In this document: positions 24,416-32,926 of the stretch, one piece after another
Layout: each line of letters starts with the position of its first letter
Position numbering within the stretch: position 1 is the first letter of the stretch
Source of the DNA: Pontibacterium granulatum
Lineage (GTDB): Bacteria; Pseudomonadota; Gammaproteobacteria; Pseudomonadales; Balneatricaceae
NCBI RefSeq assembly: GCF_029961155.1
Contig: NZ_JASBRH010000007.1
Coordinates: forward strand, 124,001-188,000
DNA: 64,000 nt
Direction: 5' to 3'
Program-made: the position numbers and the translations under genes
Notes under the pieces: model-generated
What the model was told of the DNA's origin: nothing
The model's database searches: none
What the model saw: the letters and a program-made list of their open reading frames with translations, nothing else

Positions 24416-27289
24416 TTGGCAAACTCCCCTTATTCTTTAGGTCAGCGTTGGGTCAGTAACACAGAAGCTGAGCTGGGTCTGGGTGTTGTAACTGACACCG
24501 ACGGACGCCGCGTTACATTGGCGTTTCCTGCGTCGGAAGAGGAACGCACCTACGCCGTCGACAACGCACCCATCAGCCGTGTGGTTTATGCACAGGGTGA
24601 AACCGTGCGTACCATCGAAGGCGTTTCTTTCAGCGTTGAAGACCGTCACGAAAATAACGGTGTATACCTGTATGTAGGTTCGACGGAAGAGGGAGAGTCC
24701 GTTGTCGTACCGGAAGCGGAGCTGGATGCATTTGTACAGTTCAGCAAACCTGCTGACCGTCTGTTTGCCGGTCAGATCGATAAGCTGAAACGTTACCGCC
24801 TGCGCCTGGATACGCTTGAGCAGATGCACCGCCTGCAACAGTCCGGCGTGACAGGCCTGTTGGGCGCACGTGTGCAGCTTTTGCCACACCAGTTTTATAT
24901 CGCCAACCAGGTAGCCAACCGCCACGCGCCCCGTGTACTGCTGGCTGACGAAGTAGGTCTGGGTAAGACCATTGAGGCAGGTCTGATTATCCTGCATCAG
25001 TTGATCACGGGTCGCGCCCAGCGTGTACTGGTTACCGTACCGGACAGCCTGCTGTACCAGTGGCTGGTGGAGATGCTGCGTCGCTTTAACCTGCGTTTTA
25101 CTGTACTGGATGAGATGCGCTGCATCACCATGGATATGTCCGGCATCGATAATCCATTCGAAAATGCCCAGTTGATCCTCTGCAGCCAGTCTTTCCTGAG
25201 TGAAAACCCGGAACGTCACGCCCAGGCCATGGCGGCACAGTGGGACCTGATGGTTGTGGATGAAGCCCACCACCTAGGCTGGAGTGAAGAGGTCGCAAGC
25301 CACCTGTATCTGGCGATTGAAGCGTTGGCGCAACAGATCCCGGGTGTCCTGCTGCTGACCGCGACCCCAGAGCAGTTGGGACTGGAAGGCCATTTTGCCC
25401 GCCTGCGTTTGCTGGATCCGGACCGCTACAACGATCTGGCCGAGTTCCGTGAAGAGGAGAACGGCTACCGTCAGGTGAGCACGCTGGTGGAGCATCTACA
25501 GGAAGAAGACGTTGCCCAGCGTTTGGAGAGCGATGAGGGGATGCAGCAGCTGGTGGCCGACTATTTGGACCAGGGCGCGGTGGATAAGCTGCTGGCAGGT
25601 CTGCACACCGAACAGCAGGATGAGGTGATCCGAGATTGCATCAATAAACTGCTGGACCGCCATGGTACCGGCCGCGTGTTGTTCCGTAACACCCGTGCCG
25701 CAGTGGAGGGCTTCCCGGGCCGTGCCTTGACCACCTACCCGCTGGAAGCACCGGAAGCATTTAAAGCCCATGAAGTGGGCGAGAATATCGAACACTTGCT
25801 GCACCCGGAACGTATCCTGGGGGATGACTGGCTGCAGAGCGATCCACGTGTACCGTGGCTGGAACAGTGGCTGAAAGACCACCGCTACGAAAAAACGCTG
25901 CTGATCTGTGGCAGTAAACAGACCGCGATCGCACTGGAAGAACACCTGCGTCTGCGTGTCGGTATCCGCTGTGCGGCGTTCCACGAAGGCCTGACCTTGG
26001 TTAACCGTGACCGTGCGGCGGCGTACTTTGCCGACAATGAAGATTCCGCTCAGGTACTGATCTGTTCCGAGATCGGCAGTGAAGGGCGTAACTTCCAATT
26101 TGCCCAGCACCTGCTGATGTTCGATCTGCCGCTGAACCCGGATCTGCTGGAGCAACGTATCGGTCGTCTTGACCGTATTGGACAGAAAAATACCGTCCAG
26201 ATCCATGTGCCGTTCTACAGCGACAGCGCTCAGGAAACCCTGCTGCGCTGGTACAACGAAGGTGTGGATCTGTTCAGCCGTCCGTGCGCCGCCGGTCAGC
26301 AGCTGTTCCTGAAATTTGCCACCGAGCTGTACACCCAGATGGACGACAGCACTCGTGACGAACAGGCGCTGGAGACGCTGCTGGATGATACCCGCCACGA
26401 AACAGGCGCGGTGATGCAACAGTTGCAGGATGGTCGTGATCGTCTGCTGGAGCTGAACTCCTGCGACCTGCCACGTGCTCAGGATATCCTGGCAGAAGTG
26501 GAGCAGACCGGTGACCGTCTGGCGCTGAGTGACTATATGAGTAATGTCTTCGACCAGTTTGGCGTAGAGATGCAGCCACACGGTCCGGACTCCATCGTCC
26601 TGCACCCAACGGATCATATGTTGCACGAGCACTTCCCGGGCTTGCCGGATGAAGGCATGACGGCAACCTTCAGCCGCACCGAAGCCCTGTCCCGTGAAGA
26701 TATGCACTTCATGACTTGGGAACACCCGATGGTGGAAGGGGTGATGGAGATGATTCTCGGCAGCGACTTCGGTAATACCGCTGTTTGCACCATGAAACTG
26801 CCACCGTTGCAGCCGGGTACGCTTTTGCTGGAAGCCGTGTACCGTGTCAACTGCGCTGCGCCAAAAGCGATGCAGGTGTCCCGCTATCTGCCAGCTGGAA
26901 CCATCCGTGTGGTCATCGACAGCAACGGCAACGATCTGAGTAAGGTCCTGACCCAGGCGCACTTCGACAAGTTGGGTGAGCGCGTACCGCGTGCTACCGC
27001 ACAGAACCTGGTGCGTCATGGCCGGGAGCAGATCCAGACGCTGCTGGACCGTGCCGAAGCTGTGGCAAAACCGCAGCGCGAGACCGCGCTGCAGGATGCA
27101 ACCGAGCGGGTAGAGCAGCTGGTGGGTGGCGAAGTGGAACGCCTGCATGCACTGGCGAAAGTGAACCCGAATATCCGCAGTGAAGAGCTGGATCACCAGC
27201 AGGCCCAAAAAGACGATCTGTTGCGGTATCTGGCAGAGGCGTCTCTGAACCTCGACGCGATCCGCGTGGCGCTGGTCACCAACGACTAA
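24416..27289 (+). CDS. rapA: RNA polymerase-associated protein RapA (SWI2/SNF2 ATPase)
   Basis: 957 aa (E. coli 968). RapA recycles RNA polymerase after transcription. The N-terminal Tudor-like domain opens with YSLGQRWVSNTEAELGLGVV, matching the E. coli start (FTLGQRWISDTESELGLG). The helicase core has motif I ADEVGLGKTIEAGL (about 178), II DEAH in MVVDEAHHLGW (about 282), and a late motif LEQRIGRLDRIGQ. The C-terminal RapA domain ends near 957. No ATG fits, so the start is TTG 24416 with a GGA 10 nt upstream. Confidence 0.96.
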   Translation: MANSPYSLGQRWVSNTEAELGLGVVTDTDGRRVTLAFPASEEERTYAVDNAPISRVVYAQGETVRTIEGVSFSVEDRHENNGVYLYVGSTEEGESVVVPEAELDAFVQFSKPADRLFAGQIDKLKRYRLRLDTLEQMHRLQQSGVTGLLGARVQLLPHQFYIANQVANRHAPRVLLADEVGLGKTIEAGLIILHQLITGRAQRVLVTVPDSLLYQWLVEMLRRFNLRFTVLDEMRCITMDMSGIDNPFENAQLILCSQSFLSENPERHAQAMAAQWDLMVVDEAHHLGWSEEVASHLYLAIEALAQQIPGVLLLTATPEQLGLEGHFARLRLLDPDRYNDLAEFREEENGYRQVSTLVEHLQEEDVAQRLESDEGMQQLVADYLDQGAVDKLLAGLHTEQQDEVIRDCINKLLDRHGTGRVLFRNTRAAVEGFPGRALTTYPLEAPEAFKAHEVGENIEHLLHPERILGDDWLQSDPRVPWLEQWLKDHRYEKTLLICGSKQTAIALEEHLRLRVGIRCAAFHEGLTLVNRDRAAAYFADNEDSAQVLICSEIGSEGRNFQFAQHLLMFDLPLNPDLLEQRIGRLDRIGQKNTVQIHVPFYSDSAQETLLRWYNEGVDLFSRPCAAGQQLFLKFATELYTQMDDSTRDEQALETLLDDTRHETGAVMQQLQDGRDRLLELNSCDLPRAQDILAEVEQTGDRLALSDYMSNVFDQFGVEMQPHGPDSIVLHPTDHMLHEHFPGLPDEGMTATFSRTEALSREDMHFMTWEHPMVEGVMEMILGSDFGNTAVCTMKLPPLQPGTLLLEAVYRVNCAAPKAMQVSRYLPAGTIRVVIDSNGNDLSKVLTQAHFDKLGERVPRATAQNLVRHGREQIQTLLDRAEAVAKPQRETALQDATERVEQLVGGEVERLHALAKVNPNIRSEELDHQQAQKDDLLRYLAEASLNLDAIRVALVTND

Positions 27290-27299
27290 ACAGCATACA

Positions 27300-27333
27300 G
27301 CGGGGCCCATTGGCCCCGCTTCTGTCTTGTCTC
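27300..27333 (+). terminator. rho-independent terminator of rapA
   Basis: GCGGGGCC (27300-27307), loop CATT, GGCCCCGC (27312-27319), then the T-rich TTCTGTCTTGTCT. It starts 11 nt after the rapA stop. Confidence 0.8.
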
Positions 27334-27342
27334 TACCACATA

Positions 27343-27393
27343 TGTAAATTTGGCTTTACAGATGTGTAAATTTCATGAAACAGCTGTGTAAAT
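27343..27393 (+). promoter_or_regulatory. three TGTAAAT direct repeats with exact 22-bp period upstream of the PilZ gene
   Basis: TGTAAAT occurs at 27343-27349, 27365-27371 and 27387-27393, each 22 bp from the next. The second and third are extended (TGTGTAAAT). The middle copy is also half of TTTACA-GATG-TGTAAA (27355-27370). A -10-like TATACT follows at 27401-27406 with no good -35, as at activator-dependent promoters. The helical-turn spacing suggests cooperative binding by one regulator on one face of the DNA. Confidence 0.5.
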
Positions 27394-27449
27394 ATTGATC
27401 TATACTGACTCGCAAGATTCATAATTGACCGTCTGGAGGCGGCTTAGTT

Positions 27450-27779
27450 ATGGAAGAGAAGCGTAAGTACGGACGAGTCAGAACCTGCTATCAGGTTCGT
27501 TTATCACATCCCTGCCGCGGCAGCTGGCTGGGACTCGTGACGAATATGTCGGAAGGTGGGGTGTACGTAACCGATGTTGATCCCAACGAGTTCTCTATAG
27601 GGATGGAGCTGGAAGCGATGGTCTTTGGCAAAGGGTGGGATAAAGCGATGCCAACCCTGGCCATGCGGGTGATCAGGATCGAAGATCGGGGGATTGCGCT
27701 GATGTTTCTGGAGCACGAATTCCCATTGATGGATACCGGGTGTATACCTGAGCAAGATCAACCTCCCTACCTGCGATAG
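27450..27779 (+). CDS. PilZ domain protein (c-di-GMP receptor)
   Basis: 109 aa, a stand-alone PilZ domain. The c-di-GMP-binding signature is complete: R-K-Y-G-R at residues 5-9 (RxxxR) and N-M-S-E-G-G at 32-37 (NxSxxG), then the beta-barrel end GIALMFLEHEF. Such proteins bind c-di-GMP and pass the signal to pili, flagella or polysaccharide machinery; the partner is unknown. The ATG has GGAGGC about 10 nt upstream. Its own upstream region carries the 22-bp-spaced repeats. Confidence 0.92.
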   Translation: MEEKRKYGRVRTCYQVRLSHPCRGSWLGLVTNMSEGGVYVTDVDPNEFSIGMELEAMVFGKGWDKAMPTLAMRVIRIEDRGIALMFLEHEFPLMDTGCIPEQDQPPYLR

Positions 27780-27848
27780 TCTTTCATTCTCCATAGCCGT
27801 GCCGGATCTGTTCCGGTACGGCCTCAACTTTTCCCAATTGATGCATAA

Positions 27849-28116
27849 TTAAGGAACCCGCGAATAAGTCCGAGACTTTCTCTGCGGACGATAAAACAGC
27901 TTTGTGTGCGAAAGGCAGCGCAGCGGATTGACTGGTCCTTTCCATGCTGCCTGACAAAGCAGAAGGCTGTTTTAGCGCCCGTTAGGGCGCTCAGTGCACC
28001 TGATTCCAGCGTTAGCCGTTTTCGCCGGGCAACCAGCCCGCCTGTAACGGCATGCCTTGAAATCAAAATGCTCTGAGCTCCAGAGGCGTTTCGAACGTGT
28101 TCGCAGGTTCCTTGAA
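27849..28116 (-). repeat. MITE-like repeat, copy 2 (268 bp, inverted relative to copy 1)
   Basis: Terminal inverted repeats at 27849-27873 (TTAAGGAACCCGCGAATAAG...) and 28092-28116 (...TTCGCAGGTTCCTTGAA). Read on the minus strand it follows copy 1 (9160-9430) along the whole length, including the internal inverted repeat around AAAACAGC and GCTGTTTTA. The short translated frames on its minus strand and on the plus strand of copy 1 are therefore similar, but I regard neither as a gene. It ends 57 bp before the ABC ATPase gene. Confidence 0.85.
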
Positions 28117-28172
28117 CTACTCGCCTGCGAATCACGTAGAGTGAGAGAGCGCATGTATGGAATCGGAGAGGG

Positions 28173-28847
28173 ATGATGTCAGTACTGGAGGTTTCCGGCC
28201 TTTGTAAGTGTTTCGAGGTGGCTGGCGCGTCGCAGTCGATTCTTCAGGATCTCGATCTTCGCATGGACAGTGGCGAACTGCTGATGTTGCTGGGGCCTAG
28301 TGGGTCTGGCAAGTCCAGCCTGCTCAACTTGATTGCCGGGGTGGACAAACCCGATGCCGGTACCATTCGCATGTTGGGGCAGGACCTCACTGCGCTGGAT
28401 GAGGCTGGTCGCACCCGCTTCCGGCGTCAGCATATTGGTGTGGTGTATCAGTTCTTTAACCTGATCCCAACCCTGACGGTGATGGAAAATATCCTGTTAC
28501 CGCTCTCACTCAACGGTCGTCTTGACGAGCAACCTCAAGCAGAAGCCCAGTTAGAGGCGATGGGGTTGGCAGATAAACGCAACCAATTTCCCGAGCAGCT
28601 GTCTGGCGGTGAACAACAGCGTGTGGCGATCTGCCGTGCCTTGGTGCATAAACCGGCGCTGCTGTTGGCCGACGAGCCGACCGGTAGCCTGGACAACGAC
28701 ACCGCTGACCTGGTGATGGCGCAAATGCTAGATACGCTGAAGCGCGAGAAGATGACCACCATTATGGTGACCCACAGCGAAGCGCTGACCCAACATGCAG
28801 ACCGTGTGCTGCGACTGCATCGGGGCAGACTGGAACCGGTGAGCTGA
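28173..28847 (+). CDS. ABC transporter ATP-binding protein (LolD/YbbA/AttE type)
   Basis: 224 aa. Walker A GPSGSGKSSLLNLIAG (about 41-48), Q-loop in QFFNLIPTLTVMENI, signature LSGGEQQRVAICRALVHKPALLLADEPTGSLD with Walker B, and H-loop VTHSEA. It belongs to the MacB/LolD/FtsE subgroup that powers FtsX-like permeases. Two ATGs (28173, 28176) follow GGAGAGGG. The stop overlaps the ATG of the 838-aa permease gene by one base, so the two form one transporter. Confidence 0.93.
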   Translation: MMSVLEVSGLCKCFEVAGASQSILQDLDLRMDSGELLMLLGPSGSGKSSLLNLIAGVDKPDAGTIRMLGQDLTALDEAGRTRFRRQHIGVVYQFFNLIPTLTVMENILLPLSLNGRLDEQPQAEAQLEAMGLADKRNQFPEQLSGGEQQRVAICRALVHKPALLLADEPTGSLDNDTADLVMAQMLDTLKREKMTTIMVTHSEALTQHADRVLRLHRGRLEPVS

Positions 28848-31363
28848 TGATCGCCCGTGCCAGCTTTCGTCACTTCCGCCATCACCCCTGGCAATTACTG
28901 CTGCTGTTATTGGGTATCTCCCTGGGTATTGCCGTGGTGGCCGCGATCGAGATCACCACCGACAGTGCCCGGCACAGTTTCCGCGAAGCCCAGCTACAGA
29001 TTTACGGTCGTGCCACCCACCATATCCAGGCACAGCAACCGATCCCCGAAGCACTGTATGTATCGCAACGACGCGAGCATAGCCATTGGCAAAGCGCACC
29101 GGTGATCAGCTCCTTAGTCAAAACCACGAGAGGTGAGAATCTGTTGTTGCAACTGATCGGTGTTGATCCGTTGCGCGAGCAGGATTTCCGCAATCAGCTG
29201 GGCCGGATCTCGGGTGGTGATGTTGGATTCAGCGACCTGCAGACCTCACCGGCTGCTGTGATGGCGCGCTCTACTGCTGCAGAGATCGGTGTGAGGCTCC
29301 ACGAGCAACTGCCGCTGATCACCGCCAACGGCAAACAAACCGTTACCCTGGCTGGGTTTCTTGAAGATGATGGTGATCCGCGTCTGCAGCAGCTGTTGCT
29401 GATGGACATCGGTCAGGCGCAGCAGGTGCTTGGGATGGACGGTTATCTGTCCCATATCGATCTGATTTTGGATGCAGACGAGGTTGCCGCGGTAAGAGCC
29501 TGGTTGCCGGACGGTGTGCAACTGGAGGCGACTGAGGCGGCGCTGTCTGAACGGGCACAGCTGGCCAGTGCTCTCTACTTCAACCTGCAGGCGCTTGGGT
29601 TGCTGGCACTGGTGGTGGGCTTGTTCCTGGTCTTCAGCAGTGTGAGCTTCTCCCTGAGTCAGCGCCGTCCGATCTTTGCCCAACTGCGCACCCTTGGCTT
29701 AACGGTGAATGAGTTATACCGTTACCTTGCGATGGAGTTGCTGCTGATCGCTGCAGTGGGGACCGTGGCCGGGCTGCTGATGGGGATTGCATTGGCGCAG
29801 CTGCTGTTGGGGGTGATGCTGAATACCCTGTCGGATCTGTACGTTGCCTCGTCACTGTCGTTGCTGTTTTTGAATCCTCTCACGCTTGGCAAACTGGTTT
29901 TGATGGGCGTTGGCGGTTGCATGCTGGCGGCTTGGAAACCCTGCCAACAACTGGCCCATGTACCACCCACATCCCTGCAACAACGTTATCTGCAAGAGCG
30001 AACAGCGTTGCAGCAGAGTCGGCTGTTAGCTCGATATGGTGTGCCTGGATTGATGTTGATTGCCTGGGTGATGATGCTTTGGCACGGCAGTGGTCTTTGG
30101 GGCGCGTTTGCCGGTATCGCCGCACTGCTCCTGGCGGGGGCCTGGATGATGCCAATGGCCCTGAACGGTTTAAGTCATCTGCTGGAACGGCAGTTGTCGG
30201 GTACGCAGCTGGCGCTGCGAAAACCGGTATTGCTGATGCTGATTCGCGATAACCGTCGAAACCTGAGTCGCACCGGGATTGCGGCGATGGCGTTGATGAT
30301 TGCGATCAGTACCACCGTGGGGATCGGCGGCATGGTCAGTAGTTTCCGGGATGCGGTGCAGCTGTGGCTGGCGGAGCGTCTGAACGCAGATCTCTATGTT
30401 TCCCAAACCCGCGTGCTGCCGGGGGTACGGACACCGCTCCCGCCTGAATTCATCGCCGATGTGGCGGCTCTGGAAGGCATCGAAGCAGTGGCAACATTGC
30501 GCCGCACCCAGCAGAGTGTTGGAGGGCGGCCGGTGAGTGTGTATGCATCGGAGTTGCCTATACCGATGCGCTCGGCTTATCAGTTTGTTAGCGGAGATCG
30601 GGACGTGATCTGGCAGCGCATGGCGCAACCCGATTCTGTACTGATCAGCGAGCCGCTGGCGAATCGGATGGGGCTTCATGCCGGAGATCAATTGCCAGTG
30701 CCTACAAACAGCGGTGAGCGCGAATTTATAGTGGTGGGGGTCTACTACGACTACGGCAGTGACAATGGCCGCATCCTGATGCCCGCGGCTACCTTTACGC
30801 GTTATTGGTCGGAGCCCCCCTACGGGCTCACCCTGTATCTGGCGGACTCAGCCCGGCTCGATGACATCGTACAGGCTATCCGAGAACGTTGGGGTGGGGC
30901 GCTGGATCTGAGTCTGCAGCGGTCTTCGGTCCTGCTGCAACGTTCTGTGGAGGTGTTTAACCGCACTTTTGTGATTACCGATGTGCTGCGGCTGTTGGCG
31001 CTGGTGGTGGCTTTTGTCGGAATCTTGAGCAGCCTGTTGGCGATTCAACTGGAGCGTCAGGAGGAGGTCTCGCTGCTGAAGGCGGTGGGGCTGAACCGGC
31101 TGGAGCTGGTTTCCTTGCTGTTAGGGCAATCTCTGTTGCTGGGATTTGGCGCAGGGGTATTGGCCATACCGGTAGGTGAGTTACTGGCGTGGGGATTAAC
31201 CCATGTGGTCCAACTGCGCGCTTTTGGCTGGAGTATTCCGTATCAACCGGATTTGGCCAACTGGTTGACGGCGCTTGGGTTGTCGGTGTCTGCGGCAGGA
31301 CTGGCCTCGATCTATCCGGCTTGGCGTTTTGCCCATCAACAGGGGATCAGGCGATGGGAGTGA
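28847..31363 (+). CDS. ABC transporter permease with two FtsX-like modules (YbbP/AttFG type)
   Basis: 838 aa. The N-terminal membrane helix is at about 16-36. A periplasmic domain is followed by a three-helix FtsX module near 240-365, then helices near 400-450, a second periplasmic domain, and a final FtsX module near 705-830. This is a fused double permease as in E. coli YbbP. Such systems move lipids or act mechanically in the envelope. The end overlaps the AttH-like gene by 10 bp, so the three genes form an operon. Confidence 0.9.
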   Translation: MIARASFRHFRHHPWQLLLLLLGISLGIAVVAAIEITTDSARHSFREAQLQIYGRATHHIQAQQPIPEALYVSQRREHSHWQSAPVISSLVKTTRGENLLLQLIGVDPLREQDFRNQLGRISGGDVGFSDLQTSPAAVMARSTAAEIGVRLHEQLPLITANGKQTVTLAGFLEDDGDPRLQQLLLMDIGQAQQVLGMDGYLSHIDLILDADEVAAVRAWLPDGVQLEATEAALSERAQLASALYFNLQALGLLALVVGLFLVFSSVSFSLSQRRPIFAQLRTLGLTVNELYRYLAMELLLIAAVGTVAGLLMGIALAQLLLGVMLNTLSDLYVASSLSLLFLNPLTLGKLVLMGVGGCMLAAWKPCQQLAHVPPTSLQQRYLQERTALQQSRLLARYGVPGLMLIAWVMMLWHGSGLWGAFAGIAALLLAGAWMMPMALNGLSHLLERQLSGTQLALRKPVLLMLIRDNRRNLSRTGIAAMALMIAISTTVGIGGMVSSFRDAVQLWLAERLNADLYVSQTRVLPGVRTPLPPEFIADVAALEGIEAVATLRRTQQSVGGRPVSVYASELPIPMRSAYQFVSGDRDVIWQRMAQPDSVLISEPLANRMGLHAGDQLPVPTNSGEREFIVVGVYYDYGSDNGRILMPAATFTRYWSEPPYGLTLYLADSARLDDIVQAIRERWGGALDLSLQRSSVLLQRSVEVFNRTFVITDVLRLLALVVAFVGILSSLLAIQLERQEEVSLLKAVGLNRLELVSLLLGQSLLLGFGAGVLAIPVGELLAWGLTHVVQLRAFGWSIPYQPDLANWLTALGLSVSAAGLASIYPAWRFAHQQGIRRWE

Positions 31364-32538
31364 GAAAAACAGACATGCTAAAGCGTGGTTTTTATCCCCT
31401 TGTGGGGCTGTTGGTACTGGTGCTTTTTTTGGCGGTGGGATTGCATCAGCTGTTAGATCGCTCCGATGATAATTCTGAAGATGCTGAAGGTCTTTCGTTA
31501 ACCGACTTTCTGAGTGCCGGATCAGAGCATGAGAAAGGTTTCGCCAAAGCCCGGCCGGATTATGTACTGAGCTTTCCCGGGGATCATCTGGCCCATCCGG
31601 CGTTCCGCAGCGAATGGTGGTATCTCAACGGTAACCTGCAGCACCGGGATGATCCACAACAGCGGTTTGGTTTCCAGTTCACCATTTTTCGGCAGGCATT
31701 GGCGACGCAAGAAAAGACAACAGGGTCCGGTTGGTTGACGCCGCAGTTTTATATGGGCCATACGGGATTAGGGGTGTTTAGCCAGGGGCGACACCTGACG
31801 GCAGAGAGGTTTTCCCGTCAAGGGCCGGGCTTGGCAGGCACCGAAGCAGAGCCTCTATCCGTGTGGCTGGAAGATTGGCGACTGCAGGCAGAGCAAAGCG
31901 ATGACCTGTTTCCTGCGACGGTGTCAGCAGGTGTGAAGGGTGCGTTCAGTTACCGTTTACACCTGGTGCCGGAGAAACCACGTGTGTATCAGGGGGAGGA
32001 GGGATACAGCCCGAAACGTGAAGAGCCGGGGTTTGCCTCCCACTATTACTCCTATACCCGCTTGCGGGTCGAGGGCGAGCTGAAACTGGACGGTGAAACC
32101 ATACCGGTCAGCGGTACAGCCTGGTACGACCATGAATGGAGCAGTAACATCCTGGCCGAGTACCAAACCGGTTGGGATTGGTTTTCGCTGCAACTGGAAG
32201 ATGGGCGTGATCTGGTTTTTATGGAGCTGCCCGCCAGACCCGGTTCCGGTAAAAGAAACTTCAGGCAGGTGGCGCTGTTTGATGTGACGGGAAAACACCT
32301 GTCGGTCGATGCACAATTGATACAGCTGGAGGTGCGCGATCACTGGCGTTCACCCTCCGGGATTCGCTGGCCCTCCGGTTGGCGCTTACAGATTCCTGAG
32401 CATGATCTGGACCTGACTATCACGCCAAGGCAAAAGAATCAGGAGAACAACCTCTCGGTGCGCTACTGGGAGGGCGCGGTCAAGGTGACTGGAAGCCACA
32501 ATGGGCAGGGATACGTGGAGCTGACTGGCTACGAGTAG
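31354..32538 (+). CDS. AttH/CrtC-like lipocalin-fold secreted or membrane-anchored protein
   Basis: 394 aa. One N-terminal membrane helix (about 13-33), then a COG5621-type domain: FPGDHLAHPAFRSEWWYLNGNLQ and GFQFTIFRQAL match AttH and carotenoid 1,2-hydratase-like proteins, and WYDHEWSSN is the second conserved block. In Agrobacterium AttEFGH, AttH accompanies an ABC transporter of the type found just upstream. The ATG at 31354 overlaps the permease end and has AGGGGA upstream; ATG 31375 is an alternative. The substrate is unknown. Confidence 0.88.
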   Translation: MGVRKTDMLKRGFYPLVGLLVLVLFLAVGLHQLLDRSDDNSEDAEGLSLTDFLSAGSEHEKGFAKARPDYVLSFPGDHLAHPAFRSEWWYLNGNLQHRDDPQQRFGFQFTIFRQALATQEKTTGSGWLTPQFYMGHTGLGVFSQGRHLTAERFSRQGPGLAGTEAEPLSVWLEDWRLQAEQSDDLFPATVSAGVKGAFSYRLHLVPEKPRVYQGEEGYSPKREEPGFASHYYSYTRLRVEGELKLDGETIPVSGTAWYDHEWSSNILAEYQTGWDWFSLQLEDGRDLVFMELPARPGSGKRNFRQVALFDVTGKHLSVDAQLIQLEVRDHWRSPSGIRWPSGWRLQIPEHDLDLTITPRQKNQENNLSVRYWEGAVKVTGSHNGQGYVELTGYE

Positions 32539-32598
32539 AATAGCGTCAAGTCCAACCGGCACCTAAACTGAACACAGGTCATAACGTGGAGTAGAGCC

Positions 32599-32826
32599 AT
32601 GCGAGTATCAGAGCTAAGAGATCTGGTCGCAATGGATCAGATCCGTGAGGGCCTGCTGAAGACCAGTCAGGACGGTTGGCAGGTTGCTCTGGAAGATTTT
32701 GAAGGGCACCAGTTTCCGCTTACCGATGCCACCGGGCGGGTAAAAACGTACCACTCATTGGATCGTGCCACCGATATTCTGAAAAGCCTGGGTGTGCGAA
32801 AAATGTGCATTCAGGAACGATTCTGA
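32599..32826 (+). CDS. small conserved-looking hypothetical protein, 75 aa
   Basis: Starts MRVSELRDLVAMDQIREGLL and has an alternating hydrophobic pattern. No signal peptide, no membrane segment, one cysteine. It has a GGAG-type ribosome site and normal composition, and follows the AttH-like gene by 60 bp. I do not recognise a family. The end TDILKSLGVRKMCIQERF could form a small alpha/beta fold. Confidence 0.6.
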   Translation: MRVSELRDLVAMDQIREGLLKTSQDGWQVALEDFEGHQFPLTDATGRVKTYHSLDRATDILKSLGVRKMCIQERF

Positions 32827-32875
32827 GAGTTGGTTGCCGGATAGTTTTCCTCAACAACTGTGAAATCAATATACT

Positions 32876-32902
32876 CCGATGCGCCGGGTGGGTGCGCATC
32901 GG
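32876..32902 (+). other. stable hairpin ahead of pqiA
   Basis: CCGATGCGC (32876-32884) pairs perfectly with GCGCATCGG (32894-32902) around a 9-nt loop. No T-run follows, so it is not a normal terminator. It lies 25 nt before the pqiA start and could influence translation or RNA stability. Confidence 0.4.
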
Positions 32903-32926
32903 CGGTAACTCCGCTATTCTCCCGTT

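Noticed and set aside
25496-27310. A 604-codon open frame on the minus strand opposite rapA
   Set aside because: It lies wholly antisense to the well-supported rapA gene, its translation is His/Gln/Val-rich low-quality sequence typical of the reverse strand of GC-rich coding DNA, and no domain is recognisable.
27824-28135. A 103-codon minus-strand frame resembling the plus-strand frame at 9285
   Set aside because: The similarity comes from the shared MITE-like DNA and not from a protein family; there is no start signal and the terminal repeats are inside the frame.
31189-31353. Longer N-terminus for the AttH-like protein, starting inside the permease gene
   Set aside because: The extension overlaps 175 bp of the permease; the ATG at 31354 has a good ribosome site and places the membrane anchor at the N-terminus.
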